11,569 bases of DNA. Source: Euperipatoides rowelli. Lineage: Eukaryota > Onychophora > Udeonychophora > Euonychophora > Peripatopsidae. Shown one piece after another: positions 1 through 7,440 of this stretch (its first letter is position 1; every line of letters begins with the position of its first letter). The position numbers were made by a program, and so were the translations under genes. The notes beneath the pieces are model-generated. The model was not told where the DNA came from. It worked only from the letters and a program-made list of their open reading frames with translations, and did no database searches. The DNA is taken from assembly GCA_003024985.2 (NCBI GenBank), contig PXIH01S0008788.1. One strand, given 5' to 3'.

Positions 1-410
1 TCTTACTAAATTTTTTTATGATTTTTGCAAAGTGGCAATAATAAAAATGTGCCAAAATGAAATTTTTTTTTTTCACTAGTTCCTTTTTTTTTTTTTCAAA
101 ATTATTACTGTAGGCTGTCATTTTTATTTTATTTTGCAAAATGTTCAGGCCATAAAGTTTCATGTACCCAACCATTTGCTTTTTTTTTTTTTTTTTAAAT
201 ATAAATAAATAATTTTTGGTGAATAGAGTGCATAATCTTTAATTATTTAGAGAATATATAGTAGCCAGCGGCTATATAATTTTTAACATTCAATATTAAA
301 TCCAGTGAAAAAATGCTATCTATTAAATCATAGATGGTAGACGGACTTCCAATAATTGATACATTAAAATGTCACTCAGTGAAATCAGGGTATTGCTTTA
401 TTTTTCTTGT
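1..410. other. AT-rich DNA with T homopolymers, no gene seen
   Basis: This stretch is made of long T runs (for example 66-73, 84-96 and 180-196) and A/T-rich filler. No open frame flanked by splice signals, no RNA gene and no transposon protein trace was recognised. It may be intron or intergenic DNA upstream of the host gene exon at 1612. Confidence 0.5.
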
Positions 411-415
411 GAATT

Positions 416-480
416 AGGGGCAACATGAGACCAAGATAGGGCAACCTTTTTGTGTCTTGAGGTTGCCCTGGGGCAACCTA
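416..480. repeat. Hairpin and cluster of GGGCAACC-like motifs
   Basis: Four copies of a GGGCAAC(C)-like word lie within 65 bases: 416-424, 438-447, 460-469 (inverted) and 470-479. The pair 438-447 (AGGGCAACCT) and 460-469 (AGGTTGCCCT) is a perfect 10-bp inverted repeat with a 12-base loop. The patch is much more GC-rich than its surroundings. It could be the remains of a small foldback transposon or the end of a larger element. No matching distal end was found, so the class is unknown. Confidence 0.55.
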
Positions 481-710
481 GTAATTTATAAATTTTTCTA
501 CCCCTGTATTATTAAGTAGGTAAACATTTAATCAGGACAGCACAATAAACTTTATAACAAAATTTTTTTTCTGTAAAGAATTTAAATATAATTCAATATT
601 GTTTTTTCTTTTAAATTATGCTACACAAAACTTGAAAACTGCTATACAATTCCAAATACGTATAGCTCCACTGCTAATAAATAAAAAAAAAACATGGGGA
701 GGGGGGGGGG

Positions 711-762
711 CTGGAATACAAACCCATCCACCCCCTTCAATGTGAGTGCTCTGCTTTCATGG
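711..762 (-). repeat. tRNA-like (SINE-head-like) trace
   Basis: Read on the minus strand, the sequence has the order of a degraded tRNA promoter. A D-arm-like GCAGAGCACTC comes first. About 20 bases later comes a B-box-like GGGTTTGTATTCC, which matches the usual GGGTTCGAATCCC at about 10 of 13 positions. The spacing is close to that of a tRNA. The anticodon and acceptor stems do not pair well, so this is not a working tRNA gene. A G10 run (701-710) and an A-rich tract lie beyond the B-box side. A tRNA-derived SINE remnant is the best reading, but chance similarity is possible. Confidence 0.3.
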
Positions 763-810
763 TAACTTTTATTTTTAGTTAATTACCTACATAAAATGAA
801 AAAAAAATTC

Positions 811-900
811 CAAAGGGTCCCCTGACCTCTCGGCGATCGCCGACCAGCCAATCTGGCCTTACCGACACTGGCATAGTCAGTCATTCATCTTCTGAGAGAA
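811..900. other. GC-richer patch with 12-bp palindrome
   Basis: A short GC-richer island in AT-rich DNA contains the perfect palindrome CGGCGATCGCCG at 831-842. Such islands often mark transposon fragments, but no inverted repeats, target duplications or coding trace were found to classify this one. Confidence 0.3.
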
Positions 901-1611
901 ATATTGTTCTGTTTATTGTATGTCAAAACAACTAAGATAAGGAGAAAACATTAACACTCAATCAGCTCAAGGATTGTGGACACAGACTATGCACTTGACA
1001 TTTATCCAATGCCAGTTCTTATGGGAAATAAAGTACATCAATAATATCTGTTTTGTCAAGAAAAATTATCCTGTTAATTTTTAGGTCAATGGATAAAATC
1101 TAGAAATAACTTAATGATGTTGAAATACAACAAATAAAACAACAGTAAAAAAAAATATTGAATTATTTTTTAGTTATTTAACAATATCTTACCTTAGTTT
1201 ATTATTTATTTTTATTCAGAGATCTTTTTTAGATACTGTATCTTGATTGGCAATTGACCACCCATTATATTCTTAACATGATACACCAAAATTCTAATGT
1301 TATATTTTTAAAATTTCATCTTAAGTTTATTTACTTCTTGGAATCATATTAAATTGCATTTTAGACAAAGATTTTTTTTTTAAAAAAAAAATATAATAAT
1401 TGGGAGATTAAAATTTCCTCCTGCACAATTCCTTTTAGGACTTTCTTAGTTCCTCGTTTTCACCACATCAACCATCATTTTGTAGTATAACAAATTAAAA
1501 TAAATACAATACTTTAATGAATTTTATAAATCTGCAATTTAAAGCAAAATATACTTAGAAAAAAAATATTGCTCTAAAATATTTTTAATTAATATTATTT
1601 AATTATTTTAG
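901..1611. other. AT-rich non-coding stretch before the exon
   Basis: This sequence lies directly upstream of the exon at 1612 and ends in its acceptor (TTATTTTAG, AG at 1610-1611), so at least its right part is intron. It holds T/A tracts around 1372-1390 and no recognisable upstream exon, RNA gene or transposon protein. The polypyrimidine tract is U-rich but broken by A residues. Confidence 0.5.
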
Positions 1612-1684
1612 AACTAAAAGAAGAACGAAGTAAATTAGAAAAAGATGTTCTGGCTCCATCCAATGCCACATCGCAGATGACAAA
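1612..1684 (+). CDS. Penultimate coding exon of unrecognised host gene
   Basis: This 73-base internal exon is bounded by an AG acceptor (1610-1611) and a perfect GTAAGT donor starting at 1685. Only one frame is open. It begins with two bases of a split codon, encodes 23 whole residues (LKEERSKLEKDVLAPSNATS, then QMT), and ends with two bases that are completed by the first base of the exon at 7441 to give Lys. The first 13 residues are highly charged with Leu spacing, like the end of an amphipathic or coiled-coil helix. A Pro/Ser/Asn turn follows. The joined frame matches the long terminal exon, which is the main support. The protein family was not recognised, and the earlier part of the gene is not seen. 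Confidence 0.65.
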
Positions 1685-1690
1685 GTAAGT

Positions 1691-2220
1691 AATAATTTAG
1701 TTAGTTAATTAGAAAAAATCTAATTGACGTATGTAACTGTGTGTTTGGAGGTGCGGTGGATTAAAAAGAATGAAAATCTTATGGATATTACAGGTCATTC
1801 TTCCCAATTTTTAATTTGAATTCGGCCTAATGGTTATGCAATAAAGCCTTAGAGATTCTAACATAAGAAGTAGGCCTACATAGGAAGTATTGACAAATAC
1901 TACAAAATTTAGCTCATGTTGCTAACTTGTGAGATCAATATACTATATAATAAAATTAAAAACAACAATTATTGTTTTGCAATGGATAAAATAAATAAAT
2001 GAATATTGATAAGTATAATTGGAAAAAGTATTTCATCAAAATAATTATAATACAAAATGTAATGTATTAATAAATCCATTGGCACTCCATTTAATAAAAA
2101 ATTATTCCATTTAATAAATCAATATAATTATTAATTGGCATTCCCTTACAATATTAGTTTAAAGAGCTCTTTAAAAATCATGAATTTCAACATTCTTTGA
2201 AGAACATTTTCAAATCATTC
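1691..2220. other. AT-rich intronic DNA with minor duplications
   Basis: No gene or element was recognised. Small direct repeats occur: ATTGGCACTCC at 2078-2088 resembles ATTGGCATTCC at 2143-2153, and TCCATTTAATAAA occurs twice near 2086 and 2115. These suggest local duplication or slippage in AT-rich DNA. Confidence 0.4.
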
Positions 2221-2600
2221 ACAAATGACCAGATAAAGAAGAAGTGAGGCCATGCACCAATCTTTCAACTTTTAAGTCCAATAACTATTTGCAGGGAATG
2301 GAAAAAGCCGTCGACTAGATGTCCGACGGTGAGGTCATGTGAGCTACAAGTTAGCCAGAGGGGAGAATGGACAGCTTACAAGCTATACTTATAAGTGGCT
2401 TTGTGTCAAAATGAAGCAAAACAAAGGCCTAACCAGCAGGAGAGAAAACCAATCTACATAGCAGAAACATCCGGATTCAAATTGAAGGTCAATTGGAGGA
2501 GGAATATAGTCTAGCCAACAATGGTACGCTTTCCCGAGAGTATAAAGAAAAACCCAGAAAAAAGGTGGAGATTAATCAAAACAAGAAAATAAGAATTACT
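2221..2600. other. Less AT-rich, A/G-rich stretch of unknown origin
   Basis: Base composition differs from the flanks, with more G, C and purines on the + strand. Short open runs occur (for example around 2332-2457 and 2430-2512), but stops interrupt all of them and no protein family could be assigned. A small CCGTCG/CGACGG stem lies at 2308-2329. The texture suggests an old retroelement fragment, perhaps part of the decayed LTR element whose integrase end lies at about 3400, but there is no direct link. Confidence 0.3.
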
Positions 2601-2740
2601 GTATACTCGTAAAATAGTTGAAAATCACTATTATGAAAGAAATATAGTGAGTTCCAAATATAAACCCAATACGAGACCCGTTTCTTTTATAAGAAAATCT
2701 TAGTAATCCAAGATTAGAGATGTCTGTTCTTAATATACAG

Positions 2741-2840
2741 TATAAGTATATCACAATCCAAGTTGTCACATGATTTATAAGTATATCATGCTCTAAGTTG
2801 TCACATGATTTATAAGTATATCACGCTCCAAGTTGTCACA
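2741..2840. repeat. 35-bp tandem repeat, about 2.9 copies
   Basis: Copies start at 2741, 2776 and 2811 with TATAAGTATATCA, followed by a variable AATCCA, TGCTCTA or CGCTCCA and then AGTTGTCACATGATT. The period is exactly 35 bases. The copies differ only at a few positions, mainly at unit positions 14-18, so the array is fairly young or homogenised. It ends 46 bases before the TTAA-flanked element at 2887. Confidence 0.9.
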
Positions 2841-2886
2841 ATTTTCAAACATAAGGTTTTTTTTATTACTACTTGTCTGTTTTTTT

Positions 2887-3082
2887 TTAAATATAGTACA
2901 CCATCAACAATGTTTTATTTTTTTTTTCAAAAAAATTATTAACTTTATTGCTTGCAATACAAACAGTATTCAATTTTTTGTCTTCTTTTGAAGATGCTAT
3001 ATAATTCAAATTTTTTAAGTTAAAAAATGATTAATGTTTTATATTTCATCTTCGTTATTTGTTGATGGTGTACTATTATTAA
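2887..3082. mobile_element. Candidate TTAA-flanked miniature inverted-repeat element
   Basis: A perfect 15-bp inverted repeat pairs TAGTACACCATCAAC (2894-2908) with GTTGATGGTGTACTA (3061-3075). Three bases outside each arm sits a TTAA, at 2887-2890 and 3079-3082. This gives a 188-base insert between TTAA sites with short AT-rich interior and no coding capacity. TTAA duplication is typical of piggyBac-type transposition. The outermost three bases do not pair and lack the usual C-rich piggyBac tip, and TTAA is common in this DNA. The inverted repeat is solid; the superfamily is inference. Confidence 0.5.
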
Positions 3083-3356
3083 GAATTGTTTTTTATCATC
3101 TGGAGGGTAACCAGGCGGAGGGAGAGCTATTAGAACATTAAAATCAGTAATAATGTGCTATCTGGAGGGATGCCATAACTCATACCTTGGACAAAAATAT
3201 AAAATGAAATACTTTTTGCCAAACACATTGTGCCTCAAGAAAGCACTGGTGAATCACCATCTTAATATATGGCCTGGATTTAGATTTTTCTAAAGACCAA
3301 GAGTTTATCTTGCCACAAAATATAAATGAAGATAAGTTGAATTTTGATCGTCTTAG

Positions 3357-3548
3357 TTGAAAGAATTGGTCTCCTCCGTAGTTTTGCTCATAAGCAAAGC
3401 CAAAATCTATTCTCAGAGGAGGAGGAGACATACTTTCAAAGTTGAAGATATGATCAAAATAACAGATTTCACACCATCATCAGGTCAAATGAAAATAACA
3501 TCAAAACTATGTCCAAGGTATAAGGGGCCCTTCAAAATAGCAAGGTGA
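3357..3548 (+). pseudogene. Decayed Ty3/gypsy-type integrase C-terminal fragment
   Basis: The + strand frame encodes RRRRHTFKVEDMIKI, then about 15 residues later KLCPRYKGPFKIAR before TGA at 3546-3548. This matches the layout of the chromodomain-like or GPY/F end of Ty3/gypsy integrases: a basic run, a K/V-G/E-D strand, then L-x-PRY-x-GP-[YF]-K-I. It is an end fragment only. The D,D-35-E catalytic core, RT, RNase H and LTRs were not found nearby. Upstream of about 3410 the similarity fades, and a second frame (ERIGLLRSFAHKQ, about 3358 onward) may carry the continuation, suggesting a frameshift. The frame is in the same direction as the host gene. Confidence 0.6.
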
Positions 3549-3780
3549 ANCAGACCAAATATGAGCTGAAATTCCCTCATAATAATCAGGTTTTGGGTGC
3601 ATGCCTTGTGCTACAGAAAGAGCCATATTATGAATGTCCAGTCATTTTTTACTTTAATGTTACAGGAATAAATGATTCAATTAGTAACAACTTAGAGGAA
3701 AGTTGTTCTATTGATTTGAAACATCTGAAATTTCTAGTGAGGATTCATCATTAATTAGTGATGTCCATCGATTATTCATA
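3549..3780 (+). other. Open stretch after the integrase fragment, unassigned
   Basis: A frame of about 69 codons (to a stop at 3752-3754) follows directly and contains an ambiguous base N at 3550. Its translation (for example NNLEESCSIDLKHLKFLV) has an acidic patch as seen after some gypsy integrases, but no real family match. It may be the degraded tail of the same element or a chance frame. A near-perfect 18-base palindrome lies at 3746-3763. Confidence 0.25.
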
Positions 3781-4740
3781 ATTGTTTGGACTTGCACATT
3801 CTGACGAATCGTCACTACACTAAAAGCACAAGAAAAAAAATCACATGCGTTCTCTGATAAAGAACTTTGTGGAGTAGAAAGGCGGAACAGGGCATTATAT
3901 TGGGATGAAATGAGGTAAATCCTATTAAAAAAGGGATGAAGCTACTACCTACTATAAGTATACTTCACAACATAGTATATAAAATATAAATAAAGCCAAC
4001 TCAATAACAGCACAATCCTTATTAAAAATGTATGTTTTCATTGTATTAACACTGTTAAACATCATTAGAACATCTTGCCAGTGTTAATATTACTATAGTA
4101 ATTGTACTAATATTATACTTATATTTAACAATGCTTTAAATATATGTCTGTGATTATGAAATGTAAACACAACAAGGTATATTTACAGTATATAATTTTG
4201 CAAATAGACTTTAGCCTGTAGTTGACATTAGATAGGAAATGAGGGACAATCAACAAAATGTGATGGCAGTCATATTAAAATAATTGAAATACTCCATTTC
4301 CCAAAACTTCGTATTTTACAAGCGGTCATTTGAGGACAAACGGCACAGCAAATGATCCTCCTGAAGTTTATTTCCAAAATTCACCAAGTAAAGCTGGTAA
4401 ACTTGTGTAAACTATAAAACATTTTTAATTATAAAAGGTCATTTCCAAACAATACAAGAACTTTCAAAATAATGAAACATTTCATTTGAATGATTGAAAT
4501 GTTGGAGAAGTCCAGCTAGTGGCTTATCCTATATTCCTGAAGTTGCTCTCACACTTCAAGTGAACCATTAGTCTATGAAGATTTAACTCTGCAATGTAAG
4601 GACGAGTGGGGAGTCCCGTCATTGGATAAAACCAGCTAAACCCATTGGTTAGTGATAAGTAAATTTACTGGAGGATTTCAAAACCCCAAGCCATTTATCC
4701 TAAAACAATAAAAGATCAAATCCATTATTCAACATGAAAT
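3781..4740. other. AT-rich intronic DNA, no gene seen
   Basis: No coding trace or RNA gene was recognised. A perfect 11-bp inverted repeat, TATTAACACTG (4044-4054) and CAGTGTTAATA (4079-4089), could form a hairpin with a 24-base loop. A slightly more GC-rich part around 4500-4680 could not be classified. Confidence 0.4.
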
Positions 4741-4930
4741 GTGAGAGATAGGTGGTGCCGTGCCACATGCGCCGGTATTAAGGGAGTTCTGTTTTAATAT
4801 GGATTTAAATATCGGAAATTTAAGCGAGTGTTGTATAGGGGAGATAACTTGGAGTATGGGTTGTCAGAATAAAGTGATAGATTGTGTTGGTGGATAGAGA
4901 ATGGGGGGGAATGTTGAAGAAATTAAAATT

Positions 4931-5476
4931 TGGGATGAAGTTGAGAAAAGATGCATATCGGTCCAATTTAATAATAAGATTGGGAAGGGTAGGGAAGAAA
5001 AAATAAATAGAAATGTGGGGTTGGAATATTAAAAAGGGAGTTTGGAGATGTTTGGTGTTAGGATAGAGGAAAGGGTGAGGGGTATGGAGGAGGTAAGTAA
5101 TGCATGTTTGTTGGATGGTATTAAGTATGAAGCTGGTAGAGTGTTTAGGATGAATAAGAGAGGGGTAAGGAAAGTGGGGGTGGGAGGAAGGGGAAAGGGA
5201 TAAAAGATTGATAAGTTAATTAACTTAAGAACGGAAGCTAATAGGAAGTATAAGTTAAGTTTAAAAAAGGAGAGATGGGAGGAATATTTGAATTGTAAGA
5301 ATGTAGTTAAAATGAAAGTAGCGGATTTTAAGGGGAAATTGGATAGGAATATAATGAGAGAAATTAAAGGGGAAAGGAGGGTTGTAAGAAATTTTGGAAT
5401 TATGTTAGAGGTAGGTGTAGAACGAGTAAGGGAAAGATGTGTGGTTTGGATGGTAGAGCAATGGGGGATTTATTAA
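4931..5476 (+). pseudogene. LINE linker region between endonuclease and RT (broken)
   Basis: Several short frames on the + strand read as a lysine/arginine/glutamate-rich helical linker. SLEMFGVRIEERVRGMEEV (about 5038-5094) is followed by a stop at about 5202, then IDKLINLRTEANRKYKLSL and KKERWEEYL (5209-5292), continuing to a stop at 5474-5476. The L-R-x-E-A-N-R-x-Y-K pattern is typical of the segment that precedes the RT in this kind of LINE. Stops at about 5032 and 5202 break the frame. It contributes no known catalytic residue. Confidence 0.55.
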
Positions 5477-5553
5477 ATAAGCATGCTGAAAATATGCAGG
5501 GGGAGGGGGGGATACGGAAATTATGAGCAGAGGGATTAGGAGTTTTGGGGGAG

Positions 5554-5954
5554 AGGGTTTAATTATAAAGGAGGAGGAGCTTTTGGAGTGTTGAGAAGCA
5601 TGAAAGATGGAAAAGCAAGGGGTTTAGACGGAATAGCTAGTGAAATAATTAAATGTTTTAAGAGGGTATTTGAGGGTGTTGGAGTTGATTTTAAATGGAG
5701 GGTGCATACCAGAGAGTTGTAGGGTGAATAGAGTTAGGATGATTTATAAGGGTAAGGCTATTAATAATTTGGATAATTATAGGCCAGTGGTGGTGTCTAG
5801 TGTGGTTTATAAGATGGTGATGAATATTTTAAAGGGGTGGATAGTAGAGTGGTTGGAAAGGAATAATAAATTGGGGGCGCTTCCGCATGGGTTTAGGAAA
5901 TATAGGAATATACAGTATATGTATAAATATAAGGAGGGTATTGTATGGGAATGA
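5554..5954 (+). pseudogene. LINE reverse transcriptase N-terminal part, truncated
   Basis: Three frames carry pieces in order: KEEELLE (about 5568-5588), then SMKDGKARGLDGIASEIIK (about 5597-5653), then LELILNGGCIPESC, RMIYKGKAINNLDNYRPV and LGALPHGFRK (within 5670-5901). These correspond to RT blocks 0-2: K-x-GKA-x-GLDGI, V-x-IYKGK, L-x-NYRPV-x-x-x-S-V and the GFRK block. At least two frameshifts separate them. The frame runs on to a stop at 5952-5954. The block with the catalytic [FY]xDD residues, and the rest of palm and thumb, is absent, so no active enzyme can come from this copy. Confidence 0.75.
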
Positions 5955-6189
5955 TAGGGGGAGTGAATTGATGTTTCAAGCTAGGGCAGGTTGCTTAAAA
6001 ACAAGAGAGTTAAAATATTGGGTAAAGGAGGATAATAATTTATGTAGGTTGTGTGGTAAGGAGGTGGAGTATATAAAGCATATAATTTTGTATTGTGATG
6101 TGCTGGTAGGGGCTAGGGACAGTATAAAAAGGGAGGTGGGTAAGGAGGAGGAAGGGGAGGATGATGATTGGGAGATGGTTGAGTTTTAA
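5950..6189 (+). pseudogene. LINE C-terminal zinc-knuckle fragment
   Basis: The frame from 5950 reads NDRGSELMFQARAGCLKTRE, then a short spacer, then CRLCGKEVEYIKHIILYC, and ends in an acidic tail with TAA at 6187-6189. The cysteine/histidine spacing is C-x2-C-x8-H-x4-C, as in the nucleic-acid-binding knuckle after the RT of many non-LTR elements. In related elements the QARAG-x-L-x-TR segment precedes this knuckle, so the RT-to-knuckle order is right but about 300 or more residues are missing between them. The frame stays open further upstream to 5887, but that part overlaps the RT piece in another frame and is not meaningful. Confidence 0.75.
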
Positions 6190-6280
6190 GGGAGGGGGAA
6201 GATGGTTGGGTTGGGTTAAGGGTTTATTGATGGAGTGGAAAAGAAGGGTGAGTTTGTTTTTATAATGGCTAACATATCAA

Positions 6281-6330
6281 TGGCTCCGGATATAAGGAGT
6301 AGCCAAAATTTCAATCTTCAATCTTTTTTT
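6281..6330 (+). other. Likely LINE 3' end: hairpin plus TTCAATC repeat tail
   Basis: TGGCT (6281-6285) pairs with AGCCA (6301-6305), and the stem extends inward through CC/GG with a bulged base. Directly after it come two copies of TTCAATC (6310-6316 and 6317-6323) and a T tract. A 3' stem-loop followed by a short tandem tail is how many non-LTR elements end, because their RT recognises the 3' RNA structure. The G-rich, C-poor composition stops here as well. Confidence 0.45.
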
Positions 6331-6335
6331 TTTTA

Positions 6336-7438
6336 CTTATTGTATAAAAGGAACAAAGTTTTCCTTTTCCAGACATTTTTATGGCTGTAAAAAAAACCTA
6401 AATAAAAATTCTGCTCTATTTGATAATAATCATGAAAAAGTTATTTCAAATTGACACCGAGAACTAAAATTACAACACTAGGATTTTTTTTTTTAAAAAA
6501 ATTTACTTATTACAAACGATTAAACGACGAAAAAAACCCTCAAAATTAAAGAATAGACTATTTACCAATGAGTCGTATAATCGATGTCCCATTTTACCTC
6601 GTTTTTAACATCTGCACATCTATTTCAGTCATATAGGCCAAATGGCCGGAAATAGATCAAAATTATCAAAATCGATCAAAAAAGATTATTTTGACTCTAG
6701 ATTATACCCCCTTCCAGCCTGATGGTTTAAATACGTAGGAGTTACGGTTCAGGGTAAAAGTAAGGTTAAGACTGTAAATTTAAAAATAATGCTATTAATA
6801 TGGTGATGGGGCTTCGTTACGCCAGTTTCTAGGCGCTTGTAAATCGAGGATCTGATATACATTGTGTTAAGGTAGCGAAAGCAACAGATAATGCAAAATA
6901 CATTCGATATACAGTACAATAGATAGTTACTGTATATTCAATAATAGCCACTAGAAAATTAAGCAACTAGGTAATCCTTAGTTGATATAATTCACATTGA
7001 TGTCAAAACTGAGATTTCAAATTTGTTTTGTTACATCATTTACCGGTATTTTTAATTTTAACATGTTTTAGATTCAGATTATTTTAGTAAACTAAAATGT
7101 TTATTTTTTTATTTATTGTAATAGTCAAATCTACAAATTACAATTGTATTTTATTCTATTGATCTGTATCTATCAAAATTCTTAAGAGTTTGAAATGAAG
7201 TGCAATACAAACTCCACAATGCCCCGTTGTGCTCAAAATAATATTTTTGTTAATTTGATCTTAGATTATTATTTTTGAAGAAAAACTGATTTTAAGTGTT
7301 CATTTTTTTATTCTTATTAAACATATAAATAGGATTGTAAATCATCATGGTTTATTAAATAAATGAAATCAGTGATAAAAAATTATTCTCAATATATTAA
7401 TAGATGATTTATTTTTTATAATCTTTTTTTTTTTTTTT
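6336..7438. other. AT-rich intronic DNA with a nested hairpin
   Basis: No gene was recognised. ATCTATTTC (6618-6626) pairs perfectly with GAAATAGAT (6649-6657), and inside that loop GGCC (6636-6639) pairs with GGCC (6644-6647). The part around 6690-6900 is less AT-rich but has no coding or RNA family trace. The right end is the T-rich acceptor tract of the host intron (about 7424-7438). Confidence 0.4.
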
Positions 7439-7440
7439 AG

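Larger units (their letters stand above)
4830..6335 (+). mobile_element. Broken non-LTR (LINE) retrotransposon
   Basis: The segment is defined by two things: an abrupt change to G/A/T-rich, cytosine-poor sequence, and protein traces in LINE order. These are a charged linker (about 4931-5476), the RT N-terminal part (about 5554-5954) and a C-terminal zinc knuckle (5950-6189). A 3' UTR follows, with a hairpin at 6281-6305 and a short TTCAATC repeat tail. The reverse transcriptase catalytic core is missing and there are several frameshifts, so the copy is dead. The 5' boundary is uncertain; the endonuclease is not clearly visible. The closest layout I know is in LINEs of arthropods and other invertebrates. 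It lies sense-oriented in the host intron. Confidence 0.75.
1685..7440 (+). other. Last intron of the host gene (phase 2)
   Basis: The intron starts with the consensus donor GTAAGT at 1685 and ends with a strong T tract and AG at 7439-7440. Its 5756 bases carry at least three decayed or short mobile elements and a tandem repeat. All retroelement coding traces inside it run in the same direction as the gene. The exons on both sides join in frame after its removal. Confidence 0.6.

Noticed and set aside
833-840. GCGATCGC, the HIP1 word of cyanobacteria
   Set aside because: Single occurrence in a clearly eukaryotic window; part of a local palindrome.
2308-2329. CCGTCG/CGACGG stem
   Set aside because: Only six base pairs, with no other structure around it; noted inside the unassigned stretch but not as a feature.
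2741-2840. CRISPR-like array
   Set aside because: The 35-base units are directly contiguous, with no unique spacers, in a eukaryotic intron.
3180-3431. Minus-strand open frame of 83 codons
   Set aside because: It overlaps the gypsy integrase trace on the + strand and has no recognisable domain; treated as an antisense shadow.
6874-6886. TAAGGTAGCGAAA, identical to a conserved large-subunit rRNA word
   Set aside because: The flanking bases do not continue the rRNA sequence on either side, so it is a chance match.
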